64,000 bases of DNA from Gemmobacter sp034519525. GTDB taxonomy: Bacteria; Pseudomonadota; Alphaproteobacteria; Rhodobacterales; Rhodobacteraceae. Positions 8,888 through 19,330 of the stretch are shown here, piece by piece. The position numbers and the translations under genes were made by a program. The number at the start of each line of letters is the position of its first letter. Within the stretch, counting starts at the first letter, position 1. The notes under the pieces are model-generated. The model searched no databases and was not told the DNA's origin. It saw nothing but the letters and a program-made list of their open reading frames with translations. The stretch covers positions 35,648-99,647 of the forward strand of contig JAXHOJ010000032.1 of the NCBI GenBank assembly GCA_034519525.1, given 5' to 3'.

Positions 8888-11004
8888 TCACCGCGTGAAG
8901 GCTTGCACATTGCCGGCATCGACATTCAGGATGTTCCCGGTCGATTTGGCAGACAGGTCGGAGGCGAAGAAATAAGCCCCTTCGGCAATATCCTCGGGCA
9001 GCACAGACCGTTTCAGCATGGAGCGTTGGCGATACATTTCCTCCAGCCCGTCCTTGTCGGTCTTGTAGGTGCTGGCGCGCTGGTCCAGCCATTCGCCCGA
9101 CCAGATCTTCGATGCCGCGCAGCACCGCATCGGGGTTCACCACATTCACCCGGATCCCCGCCTCGGCCCCTTCCAGCGCCAGACAGCGCGCCAGATGGAT
9201 CTCGGCTGCCTTGGCGGTGCAATAGGCGCTGGCATTGGGGCTGGCGGCCAGCCCGTTCTTCGACGCGACAAAGACCACCGATCCGCCGATGCCCTGCGCG
9301 CGCAAACACTTGAACGCCTCGCGCGACACCAGGAAATAGCCGGTGGACAGGATGTCCATGTTCTTGTTCCACAGCGCGAGCGTGGTCTCCTCGATCGGCG
9401 CGGAGGAGGCGATGCCGGCATTGGACACCAGAATGTCGACCCCGCCGAATTCCACCGCTGTTTCCGCATAGGCGCCGATCACCTGCGCCTCGTCGGTCAC
9501 ATTCATCTGCACAGACCGCACCATATCGGCGCCGAACACTTTCGCCATGCCCGCCGCCACATCCGCCGCCGCCGCACCATCAATATCGGCCAGTACCACG
9601 CAGGCGCCTTCGCTTCAGCAGGCGCTCCGCCGTGGCCGAGCCAATGCCGCCCGCGCCCCCGGTGACCAAAGCCACCCGGCCTGCCAGCGCCTTGGGCTTG
9701 GGCATCCGCTGCAGCTTGGCCTCTTCCAGCAGCCAGTATTCGATATCGAAGGCCTCCTGCTCCGGCAGGCCCTGATAGGTCGAAACCGCGCTGGCGCCGC
9801 GCATCACGTTGATGGCGTTGACATAAAACTCGCCCGAAATGCGCGCCGTGGCCTTGTCCAGCGCGAAGGTGATCATGCCCACGCCCGGCACCAGATAGAC
9901 CACGGCATTGGGGTCGCGCAGGGCCGGGCTGTCGGCGTGTTTGCAGCGGTCGTAATAGGCGGCATAATCGGCGCGGTAATCTGCGGCGGCCTGTGCCAGC
10001 CCGGCGATGGTGGCGTCGATATCCGGGTTGGCCGGGTCAAAATCCACCACCAGCGGGCGGATCTTGGTGCGCAGGAAGTGGTCGGGGCAGGATGTGCCCA
10101 GCGGCGCCAGCGGCTCCAGCATCTGCGATCCGACAAATTCCAGCACCGCCGCGCTGTCGTCGAAATGGCCCACCTTGTGGCGGTCCTGCGAGATCAGGCC
10201 CCGGATCACCGGCATCAGCCGCGCCGCCACCGCGCGGCGCTGCGTCGGCGGGCAGGCGTCGGCGCGCCGCGCCGCCAAAGGCGGGCTTGCCTGCGGATCT
10301 CGCCTCCAGCCAGTCGGCCGCCTTGTTGATGATCTCCAGCGTGGTCAGATAGCAGTCCTTGGCATCATCGGCCCAGGTGAACAGCCCGTGGCTTTCCAGC
10401 ACCGCGCCGCGCATCTGCGGATTTTCAACCGCCAGCTTTTCCAGCCACAGGCCCAGCTCGAACCCCGGCTTCTTCCACGGCAGCCAGCCGATCTCATCGC
10501 CGAAAATCTCTGCCGTCAGCTCACGCGAATTGACCGAAGCGGCAATGGCGATGATCGCATCGGAATGCACGTGATCGACATGCGCGCGCGGCACATAGGC
10601 GTGCAGCGGCGTGTCGATGGTGGCCGCGCGCGGGTTCAGGTTGAAGGTGCAATGGGGCAGATAGCCCACCATTTCATCCTCATGCGCCAGCCCGCGATAC
10701 ATGCCCTTCAGCGCGTGCAGCTTGTCCATATAGAGCGTGGAAAACCCGTCCATCTTCATCGAGCCGATATCGCCGCCCGAGCCCTTGACCCACAGCACCT
10801 CGACCATCTGGCCGGTCAGCGGATCTTTTTCCATCACCTTGGCCGAGGTATTGCCGCCGCCGTAATTGGTGACCCGCTTGTCGGACCCCAGCAGGTTCGA
10901 CCGATACAGCAGCTTTTCCGATTCGGTCATGGCGGCGGCGCGGGCATCATCCCACAGGTTTTGCAGCAAAAGGTTTTCTTGCCGGTTCGGCGGTGGTCGG
11001 TCAT
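8888..11004 (-). pseudogene. rhaD: Bifunctional rhamnulose-1-phosphate aldolase / short-chain dehydrogenase RhaD (frameshifted)
   Basis: Fusion of an N-terminal class II aldolase domain (NYGGGNTSAK, HVDHVHSDA metal-site histidines) and a C-terminal short-chain dehydrogenase (VTGGAGGIGSA, then SAYCTAKAA with the YxxxK pair). It splits rhamnulose-1-phosphate to dihydroxyacetone phosphate and lactaldehyde and oxidises the latter. Reading frames change near 9114 (GGC/A), 9606 (CTG/A), about 10270, and between codons 5 and 12. With five single extra bases removed the length is 703 residues, normal for the family. An ATG at 11004 preceded by GGAGGAG is the likely start. Confidence 0.85.
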
Positions 11005-11065
11005 GCGACTCCTCCCTTCGCGCAGGCTGTGCCGCGCCTCATTGCGGCAGACTGTGCCCAGCCTG

Positions 11066-11147
11066 TGACAGAATGTCAATCACTTTCAATCATGAACAAT
11101 CATTATGCAGATGCAGAATGACATTCTGCGATTGAAAATGATTGACA
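11066..11147. promoter_or_regulatory. Operator region between rhaD and rhaR
   Basis: AT-rich divergent region with nested repeats. An 18-base inverted repeat pairs TGTCAATCACTTTCAATC (11074-11091) with GATTGAAAATGATTGACA (11130-11147), with one mismatch. Inside is GCAGAATG-A-CATTCTGC (11113-11129), and next to it TGACA-GAA-TGTCA (11066-11078). CAATCA occurs three times exactly 10 bases apart (11077, 11087, 11097). This is the obvious binding region for the DeoR-type RhaR. Confidence 0.7.
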
Positions 11148-11190
11148 ATGCGCGAATCCAATGAGAACCCTATGACCAGCGGAGGAACAG

Positions 11191-12004
11191 ATGCACGAAA
11201 CCGAACGGCACCGGATCATTCTGTCGGCAGTGCAGGAACGGCCCGTCGTGACGGTGCCCGACCTGTGTCACGCTGACCGGCGCGTCCGAGGCGACGATCC
11301 GCCGCGATATCGCCGCGCTGCATGTGCAGAAGAAACTGCGCCGGGTGCGGGGCGGGGCCGAGGCCATCGCGCCGCCGCAGTTTCGTGGGCATCAACGCCC
11401 GGCCCTTCGCGGTGAACGAAACGCGTCCATGTCGCCGGAAAAGCGCGCCATTGCCAAGGCGGCGGTGGAGCTGTGCGACGATGGCGAGCCGATCATCATC
11501 AACGGCGGCACCACCACCTTCCAGATGGTGCATCCCCTGACGGCCAAGCGCCTGCAGGTCTTCACCAACAGCTTTCCGATCGCCGAACATCTGCTGAAGC
11601 ATTCGAAAAACACCGTGCTGCTGCCCGCAGGCGCGATCTACCGCGAACAGAACATCATCCTGTCGCCCTTTGACGAAGACGGCAGCCGCCATTTCTATGC
11701 CCGCCGCATGTTCATGGGCTGCCGGGGCCTTGGCCCGCTGGGGCTGATGGAGGGCGACCCGCTGCTGATCCAGGCCGAACAGAAGCTGATCGGCCAGGCG
11801 GACGAGCTGGTGGTGCTGGCCGACAGCTCGAAATTCGGCAAACGGTCCAGCCTGCTTTTGTGCCCGCTGAACCGCATCCACACGGTCATCACCGATGACC
11901 GGATCGACGACCGCGCCGCCGCGATGCTGGAGGCGGCCGAGGTGAAGCTGATCGTGGCCGAAGTGGCCGCATCGGAACGAAAGGCCCGCGCGTCGGAGGA
12001 ATAG
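11191..12004 (+). pseudogene. rhaR: DeoR-family rhamnose regulator RhaR (frameshifted)
   Basis: Helix-turn-helix N-terminus (RHRIILSAVQER, then GASEATIRRDIAAL across a frame change) and a DeoR sensor domain with INGGTTTFQM, LPAGAIYR and DSSKFGKR. Extra bases are at 11269 (TGT/C, Cys), 11384 (TTT/C, Phe) and about 11427; corrected length is about 269 residues. In Rhizobium leguminosarum the DeoR-type RhaR heads the same gene order. It likely controls both divergent operons through the repeats just upstream. Confidence 0.82.
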
Positions 12005-12035
12005 CGCGGGGCAAAATTCGCTCAGGGAGGAACAC

Positions 12036-13030
12036 ATGAGCATTCTGAAGAAGGCACTGACCACGGCGGCGCTGGCCTCCGTTCTGCTGGCCGGAACCGC
12101 GCAGGCCGAAACCAAGCGCATCGCGCTGGTGGTCAAGGCGCTGGGCATCGGCTTTTTCGAAGCCGCAGCCAAAGGCGCCGAAGAAGCCGCCAAGGAACTG
12201 GGCGATGTGGAAATCATCTATACCGGCCCGACCGACACCACCGCCGAAGGCCAGATCGAGGTCATCAACAGCCTGATCGCGCAGAAGGTCGATGCCATCG
12301 CCGTTTCCGCCAATGACACCGACGCGCTGGTGCCCACGCTGAAAAAGGCGATGGATCGCGGCATCACCGTCATCAGCTGGGATTCCGGCGTGGCCCCCGA
12401 TGGCCGCATGATGCACCTGAACCCGTCCTCCAGCCCGCTGATCGGCAACACGATCATCAAGCTGGCCGCCGATCACCTGCCCGAAGGCGGCGAAGTGGCG
12501 GTGCTGTCGGCCACCACCACCTCCACCAACCAGAACACCTGGATCGAAGAGATGAACAAGGTGATGGGCAACTATCCGGGCATCACCGTGGTCGGCACCG
12601 TCTATGGCGATGATCTGGCCGATAAATCCTACCGCGAAGCGCAGGGCCTGATGCAGACCTATCCCAACCTCAAGGCCATCATCGCGCCGACCTCGGTGGG
12701 CATCGTGGCCGCCGCGCAGGCGGTGACGGATGCGGGCAAGGTCGGCACTGTCAACGTGACCGGGCTTGGCCTGCCGTCGGAAATGGCAGGGCATGTGAAA
12801 TCAGGCGCGTCGAAATCCTTCGCGATCTGGAACCCGATCGACCTGGGCTATGCCGCGACGATGATCGCCTACAACCTCAACACCGGCGCGGCCAAGGCCG
12901 AACCGGGCGCCGCGATCCCGATGGGCCGCATGGGCAGCGTGACGCTGGATGACAAGGGCGAGGGCGCCATGGCCGATCCCTTCACCTATGACGCCTCGAA
13001 CATCGAAGCAGTTCTGCGTCGATCTTCTGA
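12036..13030 (+). pseudogene. rhaS: Rhamnose ABC transporter substrate-binding protein RhaS (3' frameshifts)
   Basis: Periplasmic sugar-binding protein of the RbsB family with a clear Sec signal peptide (hydrophobic core, cleavage near AQAET). The frame is open until NIE near the C-terminus. Two extra bases at 13008 (GAA/G) and 13015 (TTC/T) then divert it. With those removed it ends NIEQFASIF at a TGA, giving 330 residues, the expected family ending. First transporter gene of the rhaSTPQUK operon, with GGGAGGA upstream of its ATG. Confidence 0.88.
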
Positions 13031-13138
13031 TCCGTCGCCACGGCCTGCCCGGCGCCGGCCTGCTTCAGCGCGGCCGGGCGGCCCGCCTCCCTTGTCAGGG
13101 CTGATTCCATGCACGCGCAATGCCCAGGCTGCGATGCC

Positions 13139-14655
13139 ATGCGCACCCAGGCCGTGCTGCAGCCTGACGCGGCATTCACCAAAGTCCTTTCCCGGCGTCA
13201 GGGCGCTGCACGAGGTGTCAGCTTGACCTTTATCCCGGTCAGGTCACCGCGCTGATCGGCGAAAACGGCGCGGGCAAATCCACCATCGTCAAGATCCTGA
13301 CCGGCATCTATCAGCCCGATGGAAGGCAGCATCTCCGTCGATGGGCGCGAAACGCATTTCCCCACCGCACAGGCGGCCAGCGCCGCCGGCGTCACGGCGA
13401 TCCATCAGGAAACCGTGCTGTTCGATGAACTGACCGTGGCCGAAAACATCTTCATCGGCCATGCGCCGCGCACCCGGCTGGGCCTGATCGACCGGCGCGA
13501 GATGCGCGGCGAGGCGCAGCGCGCTGCTGGCATCGCATCGGCGCCGATCTGGATCCCGACCATGCGGCTGCGCGATCTGGGCATCGCCTCGAAACACCTG
13601 GTCGCCATCGCCCGCGCGCTGTCCATCGACGCGCGCGTGGTCATCATGGACGAACCTACCGCCGCGCTGAGCCACAAGGAAATCCACGAGCTTTACGATC
13701 TGGTCGAAACGCTGAAGGCGCAGGGCAAGGCGATCCTGTTCATCAGCCACAAGTTCGACGAAATCTTCCGCATCGCCGACCGCTACACCGTGTTCCGCGA
13801 CGGCGCAGTTCGTGGGCGAGGGCCAGATGGCCGATGTGACCGAGGCCGCGCTGGTGCAGATGATGGTCGGCCGCGCGGTGGATCAGATTTATCCCAAACG
13901 CCCCGCCCGCATCGGCCGCCCGGTGCTGACGGTTTCGGGCTACAGCCACCCGACCGAATTCGAAGACATCGGCTTTACCCTGCATCAGGGCGAGATCCTG
14001 GGCTTTTACGGCCTGGTCGGTGCGGGCCGGTCCGAGGTGATGCAGGCGCTGTTCGGCATCACGAAGCCCGTCGAAAGGCGCCTGCCGTGTCGGCGACGAG
14101 ATCCGGGTGATCCGCACCACGGCGCAGGCGGTCGAGGCGGGCATCGTCTATGTGCCCGAAGATCGCGGCAAGCAGGGCGCGGTCAAGGGCTTGCCGATCT
14201 TTCAGAACGTCACGCTGCCGTCGCTGGCCCGCACCAGCCGCGCCGGTTTCCTGCGGCTGGCCGAGGAATTCGCGCTGGCGCGCGAATATACCGAGCGGCT
14301 GGACCTGCGGGCCGCCAGTCTCGATCAGGATGTGGGCCTGCTGTCGGGCGGCAACCAGCAGAAGGTGGTGATCGCCAAATGGCTGGCCACCAAGCCCAAG
14401 GTGATCATTCTGGACGAGCCGACCAAGGGCATCGACATCGGGTCCAAGGCCGCCGTGCATGATTTCATGGCCGAACTGGCCGCCGAGGGGCTGGCGGTCA
14501 TCATGGTCAGCTCTGAAATCCCCGAGGTTCTGGGCATGTCGGACCGGGTGATCGTGATGCGCGAAGGCCGCATCGCGGCCGAATTCGCAGGCGCGACGAT
14601 GACCCCCGAAAACCTGGTCCGCGCCGCCGTCGGCATTACCGGAGAAGCCGCATGA
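13139..14655 (+). pseudogene. rhaT: Rhamnose ABC transporter ATP-binding protein RhaT (about 11 frameshifts)
   Basis: Two-domain sugar ATPase of the RbsA/AraG type. The first Walker A, GENGAGKST, and Walker B region VVIMDEPTAAL, and the second-domain LLSGGNQQKV and VIILDEPTKG, are readable in successive frames. Single extra bases occur near 13160, 13167, 13177, 13184, 13221, 13324, 13523, 13536, 13558, 13805 and 14070; most sit at a codon third position with two synonymous alternatives. Removing 11 bases gives exactly 501 codons plus stop, the normal size. The first ATG with this reading is at 13139, but the 5' end is the least certain part. Confidence 0.82.
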
Positions 14656-15605
14656 CCCTGCTGAAATACCGCGAGGCGCTGCTGGCGCTGGCCATTCTGC
14701 TGTTGCTGGCCGTGGTCGCCAGCCGCTTTCCGGCCTTTGTGGCCCCGGCCAATCTGGCGCGTGTGTTCACCGACACCTCGCCGCTGATCATGCTGGCGCT
14801 GGGCCAGATGGTGGTGATCCTGACCAAATGCATCGACCTGTCGGTGGCGGCCAATCTGGCGCTGGCCGGGATGATCGCCGCGATGATGAATGGCGCAGGC
14901 GTGCCGCTGCCGCTGATCCTGCTGGTGGTGATCGCGCTGGGCGCCGCATTGGGCGCGGTGAACGGGCTGATGGTCTGGCAGCTGGGCATCCCCTCCATCG
15001 TGGTGACGCTGGGCACGATGACGATCTACCGCGGCACCATCTTCCTGCTGACCGATGGCAAATGGATCAATGCCCATCAGATGACGGATGCCTTCAAGGC
15101 CTTTCCCCGCGCCGTGTTCCTGGGCCTGCCGGTGATGGGCTGGATCGCGGTTGCCGTGATCGCGGGCTTTCTGCCGTGGTGGTGAACCGCACCGCGCTGG
15201 GCCGGGCGTTCTATGCCGTGGGCGGCAACCCCCATGCGGCGGTCTATACGGGCATCAATGTGGGGCGCACGCAGTTTGCGGCCTTTGTGATCTCCGGCGC
15301 GCTGGCGGGGCTGGCCGGCTATCTGTGGGTCGCGCGCTATGCGGTGGCCTATGTCGATATCGCGGGCGGGTTCGAGCTGGATGTGGTGGCCGCCTGCGTG
15401 ATCGGCGGCATCGCCATTGCGGGCGGGCGCCGGATCGGTGGCGGGCGCGGTGCTGGGCGCGCTGTTTCTGGGCATCATCAAGAACGCGCTGCCGGTGGTC
15501 GGCATCTCGCCCTTCTGGCAAATGGCGATTTCGGGCTCTGCCATCCTGATCGCCATTGCCTTCAACGCCCGCCGCTCCGGCGCGCCAAAGGCCGCATCAT
15601 CCTGA
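14652..15605 (+). pseudogene. rhaP: Rhamnose ABC transporter permease RhaP (frameshifted)
   Basis: RbsC-type inner-membrane permease with 8-10 hydrophobic segments, including LALGQMVVILTKCIDLSV and the EAA-loop-like NRTALGRAFYAVGGN. The start overlaps the rhaT stop by 4 bases. Extra bases near 15173-15178 (GGC/T and TTC/T) and 15430 (GGG/C) break the frame; without them the product is about 316 residues. Forms the membrane channel with RhaQ. Confidence 0.82.
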
Positions 15606-15624
15606 AACACGCGGAGCATCGCGC

Positions 15625-16630
15625 ATGACACAGGCCGCCCCCTCCCTGACCGGACGCCAGATCCCCGACCGGCTGGTATCGCCCGCGAAACGCGCGCTGC
15701 GCAGCTGGGAAGCCCTGCTGCTGCTGGTGGGCGTGGCGATCTTTGTCGCCAACTCCTTCGCCTCGCCCTATTTCCTGAATGCCTGGAACCTGTCAGCGAC
15801 GCCACCTTCAACTTCACCGAAAAGGCGATGATCGCCTTTGCCATGGCGATGCTGATCATCGCGGGCGAGATCGACCTGTCGGTGGCCTCGATCATCGCGC
15901 TGGCCTCGACCGCGATGGGCGCTGGCGCATGGCGGCGGGGTGCGGGTGCGCCGGTGCTGGTGGCTGATGGGGCTGGGCGACGGGCCTGTCTGCGGGGCGT
16001 TCAACGGCCTGCTGGTGGCGGGCTTCGGCCTGCCCTCCATCGTGGTGACCATCGGCACGATGAGCCTGTTTCGCGGCATCAGCTATATCGTGCTGGGCGA
16101 TCAGCGCCTTCACCGGCTACCCCGAGGGGCTGGCCTGGTTCGGGCAGGGCTATGTCTGGTGGGTGTTCAGCTTTGAACTGGTGCTGTTTGCCGTCATGGC
16201 CGTGGTCTTCGGCCTGCTGCTGCACCGCACCAATTTCGGCCGCGCGGTCTATGCCATCGGCAACAACGCCACCGCCGCGCGGTTCTCCGGCATCCGGGTG
16301 GATCGTGTGCGCTTCATCCTGTTCCTGCTGACCGGGCTGACCAGCGGCATTGCGGCGGTCTGCCTGACCTCGCGCCTCGGCTCCACCCGCCCGTCCATCG
16401 CAACGGGGTGGGAGCTGGAGGTGGTGACCATGGTGGTTCTGGGCGGCGTCAGCATCCTGGGCGGTTCGGGGTCGATCCCCGGCGTGGTCATCGCGGCGCT
16501 GGTCATGGGGCTGGTGACCTTTGGCCTCGGCCTCCTGAACGTGCCGGGCATCGTGATGTCGATCATCATCGGGGCCTTGCTGATCGGGGTGATCGCCTTG
16601 CCCCGCCTGTGGAAAATGGTGCGCAAGTGA
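15625..16630 (+). pseudogene. rhaQ: Rhamnose ABC transporter permease RhaQ (frameshifted)
   Basis: Second RbsC-type permease, with GEIDLSVASIIALAS and, in the intact 3' part, HRTNFGRAVYAIGNNATAA and VLGGVSILGGSGS. Frame breaks lie near 15793-15799, 15920-15970 (several) and 16101. Removing seven extra bases gives 332 residues. The stop TGA overlaps the rhaU ATG by one base. Confidence 0.82.
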
Positions 16631-16944
16631 TGGAAAAATATGCCTTCCGCATGCAGCTGAACCCCGGCATGGCCGACGAATACCGCAAGCGCCATGACGA
16701 GATCTGGCCAGAACTGGTGGATCTGCTGAAACAGGCCGGGGTGCAGGATTACTCGATCCACCTCGACGCAGAGACCGGCGCGCTGTTCGGCGTGCTGTGG
16801 CGCCCGGCGGATCACGGCATGGCGGCGCTGCCCGATCATCCGGTGATGCAGCGCTGGTGGGCGCATATGGCCGATCTGATGGCCACGCATCCGGGCAACG
16901 AACCCGTGGCGGTGCCGCTGATGCCGATGTTCCACCTGCCATGA
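16630..16944 (+). CDS. rhaU: L-rhamnose mutarotase RhaU/RhaM
   Basis: 104 residues, the usual size of this dimeric ferredoxin-like enzyme, which interconverts the alpha and beta anomers of L-rhamnose. Visible family features are the N-terminal FRMQLNPGMADEYRKRHDEIWPE, shortened here to its key residues R, H, E and W, the central YSIHLD, and the C-terminal tail MFHLP. The ATG shares a base with the preceding stop, and the stop overlaps the kinase start as ATGA. Unlike the genes upstream, its frame is intact. In Rhizobium the homologue is called rhaU. Confidence 0.93.
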   Translation: MEKYAFRMQLNPGMADEYRKRHDEIWPELVDLLKQAGVQDYSIHLDAETGALFGVLWRPADHGMAALPDHPVMQRWWAHMADLMATHPGNEPVAVPLMPMFHLP

Positions 16945-18293
16945 AACACATCGCGGTCATCGACATCGGCAAGACCAATGCGAAACTCGCGCTGGTCGAG
17001 ACCGGAACCCTGCGCGAAATCGCGGTGGAAACCCGGCCCAACCGGGTGTTGCCTGGCCCGCCCTGGCCGCATTTCGACCTGGAGGGGCACTGGCATTTCC
17101 TGCTGCACCATCTGGCCGCCTTTCATGCCGCGCATGGGGTGGATGCGATTTCCATCACCACCCATGGCGCGGCGGCGGTGCTGCTGGATGCGGGCGGCGA
17201 TCTGGCCTGCCCGATGCTCGATTACGAACATCCCGGCCCCGATGATCTGGCGGCGGAATATGATGCGCTGCGCCCGCCTTTTGCCGAAACCGGCTCGCCC
17301 CGCCTGCCCATGGGGCTGAACCTCGGGGCGCAGCTGCACTGGATGCTGGAAACCGCGCCCGGCCTGCGCGACCGCGTGGCGCAGGTGCTGACCTATCCGC
17401 AATACTGGGGCTGGCGGCTGACTGGTGTGGCGGCCACGGATGTCACATCCTTGGGCTGCCATACCGATCTGTGGAACCCCTGGCAGGGCGGATTTTCGCC
17501 GCTGGTGGATCGGCTGGGGCTTGCAGACAAGATCGCCCCCGCCCGGCGGTCGGGCGATGTTCTGGGCAGCCTTCGCCCCGATCTGATGGCGCAGACCGGC
17601 CTGCCCGCCGTGCCGGTGACCTGCGGCGTCCATGATTCCAACGCCTCGCTTTACCCGCATGTGCTGGGCCGCGCGGCGCCTTTCGCGGTGGTCTCTACCG
17701 GAACCTGGGTGGTCTGCATGGCGGTGGGCGGCACGCCGGTGGCGCTGGACCCGGCGCGCGATGTGCTGGTGAACGTGAACGCGCTGGGCGCCCCGGTGCC
17801 CTCGGCCCGGTTCATGGGCGGCCGGGAATACGAGCTGATCCGGCAGGGCAGCGATGTGCAGCCGGCGGCAGAGGATGTCGCGCAGGTGCTGCAATCGGGG
17901 CTGATGATCCTGCCTGCCGTCGAACCGGGCTCAGGCCCGTTTCCGGGCCGCGCCATGCGCTGGACGGGTGAACCCGCCACCGAAGGCCAGCGCATGGCCG
18001 CGCTGTCGCTTTACCTCGCGCTGATGACCGAAACCTGCCTTGGCCTGATCGGTGCCGAAGGCCCGGCAATCATCGAAGGCCCCTTTGCCCGCAATGCCAC
18101 CTATCTGGCGATGCTGGCCACCCTGCGGCCCGCCGGGGTGGAAACCGCCAGCTCGGCCACCGGCACGGCGGCGGGGGCAGCACTGCTGGCGCTGCGGGCG
18201 GGCCATGCGCCTGCCAGCCGTCGGGTTGCCCTGCCGCCCGATGCGGCAGCGCTGGCCGATTATGCCGCGCGCTGGCGGGCGCAGGTCAGCTAA
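16941..18293 (+). CDS. rhaK: L-rhamnulokinase-type FGGY kinase RhaK
   Basis: 450 residues, FGGY carbohydrate kinase. The N-terminal phosphate loop VIDIGKTNAKLAL, the substrate and hinge region with TTHGAAA and STGTWVV, and the C-terminal ATGTAAGAALLAL are present. In the Rhizobium-type pathway it phosphorylates rhamnulose before RhaD cleavage. Last gene of the rha transport operon, and it overlaps the convergent MYG1 gene by 8 bases, so no terminator separates them. Confidence 0.9.
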   Translation: MKHIAVIDIGKTNAKLALVETGTLREIAVETRPNRVLPGPPWPHFDLEGHWHFLLHHLAAFHAAHGVDAISITTHGAAAVLLDAGGDLACPMLDYEHPGPDDLAAEYDALRPPFAETGSPRLPMGLNLGAQLHWMLETAPGLRDRVAQVLTYPQYWGWRLTGVAATDVTSLGCHTDLWNPWQGGFSPLVDRLGLADKIAPARRSGDVLGSLRPDLMAQTGLPAVPVTCGVHDSNASLYPHVLGRAAPFAVVSTGTWVVCMAVGGTPVALDPARDVLVNVNALGAPVPSARFMGGREYELIRQGSDVQPAAEDVAQVLQSGLMILPAVEPGSGPFPGRAMRWTGEPATEGQRMAALSLYLALMTETCLGLIGAEGPAIIEGPFARNATYLAMLATLRPAGVETASSATGTAAGAALLALRAGHAPASRRVALPPDAAALADYAARWRAQVS

Positions 18294-19209
18294 GCGCCTG
18301 ACGCACCGCGATATCTGCCATGGCCAGCACCGCATCGCGGGTTTTGGCGGCGGCGATGAACAGCCCGTTGTGGCAGAAGGTGGCGCCCTTTACCCCACAG
18401 GCGGCCTCCAGCTCGGCATTGGTCAGCCCGGCCCAGGCGGCGGGCAGATCGGCGCGCTGTTCAAAGCCTTCGCTGCCCTTGCGGATGCCGGTCAGGCACC
18501 AGTCGCCATCCTGACGCGGATGCACCACGAACAGCAGATGATCCGCCCCCGCCTTGGTGATCGCCGGGCGGAAGGGCATCCCGCGCGGCAGTTCCAGCAC
18601 GCGGCCCGCCCCGGCCTGCGCAATCGCCTGCTGCACCACCGCCTCGGCCCTGAGCTTGGCGGCACTTTGCGCCACCCGGGCTTCGACAAAGCTGCGCGCG
18701 ATGCCCAGGGCCAGATGGAAGGCCCGGTCTTCCGCCGCCGGATCGGCCTCGTCGAACACGGGTTTCAGCGTTTCCAGCAGCCCCGGCAGCGTCAACCCGG
18801 CCAGCGGCCCGGCGCTGGAGACATCCACCGCGCCATTATCCATCAGATCGACGGGCAGCACGAAACCGGCATCGAAACTGGCGTGGATCACCTCCACATG
18901 CTCTGCCGGGATGGCGGATTGCACCAGATAATCGCGCCCGAAATGCTTCCACAGCAGCCCGAACGAGCTGTAGGGCTGGCCGTCGTCGCGCTTGGGGGCG
19001 CCGCGCTGGTGGTGATCGAAGATCCCCGCCGCCGCATCATAGGCGCCGCCCACGTCATAGATGATGCGATCCGGCCCCGGCGTGATCCAGTCGCGCGCCC
19101 GGCTGCGGATGATCTGCGCCTGCGGGAACAGCCGGGTCAGGATCACGCTCGACATCAGCTCGTCGGCATGGAAACCGCCGGAATGGGTCACGAGGAAATC
19201 TGGGGTCAT
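18286..19209 (-). CDS. MYG1 family protein (metal-dependent hydrolase-like, DHH motif)
   Basis: 307 residues. Matches the UPF0160/MYG1 family: N-terminal THSGGFHADELMS, YDVGG and the metal-binding FDHHQRGAP (DHH phosphoesterase-like), then ELPRGMPFR and the C-terminal CHNGLFIAAAKT. Eukaryotic MYG1 is an exonuclease; the bacterial role is not settled. The start was placed at MTPDFLVTHSGG because conservation begins there; the open frame upstream runs into a hairpin. Its 3' end overlaps rhaK. Confidence 0.88.
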   Translation of the reverse strand: MTPDFLVTHSGGFHADELMSSVILTRLFPQAQIIRSRARDWITPGPDRIIYDVGGAYDAAAGIFDHHQRGAPKRDDGQPYSSFGLLWKHFGRDYLVQSAIPAEHVEVIHASFDAGFVLPVDLMDNGAVDVSSAGPLAGLTLPGLLETLKPVFDEADPAAEDRAFHLALGIARSFVEARVAQSAAKLRAEAVVQQAIAQAGAGRVLELPRGMPFRPAITKAGADHLLFVVHPRQDGDWCLTGIRKGSEGFEQRADLPAAWAGLTNAELEAACGVKGATFCHNGLFIAAAKTRDAVLAMADIAVRQALS

Positions 19210-19287
19210 GCCGGGGTCACCTTGCGCTTTGCCTGCCTGCGTTTCCCGCTGATAGTGGCGCATCCCCCCAAAGATCAACCATGATTC

Positions 19288-19316
19288 AACCGGCCCCCTT
19301 GACGGGAGGGCCGGTT
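19288..19316. terminator. Terminator hairpin after amaB-type gene
   Basis: Nine-base perfect stem AACCGGCCC / GGGCCGGTT with an 11-base loop, 15 bases beyond the aldehyde dehydrogenase stop. It also lies upstream of the MYG1 gene. Short T-run on the plus side. Confidence 0.6.
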
Positions 19317-19330
19317 TACCAGTTGCGCGG

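Noticed and set aside
8345..16110. Programmed ribosomal frameshifting as explanation for the rha frame breaks
   Set aside because: There are far too many sites, no slippery heptamers, and the extra bases fall at synonymous third positions, which fits assembly of mixed alleles better.
8345..16110. True pseudogenisation of the rhamnose locus
   Set aside because: Apart from the +1 bases the proteins are fully conserved, with active sites and lengths correct. Neutral decay would also give substitutions, stops and deletions.
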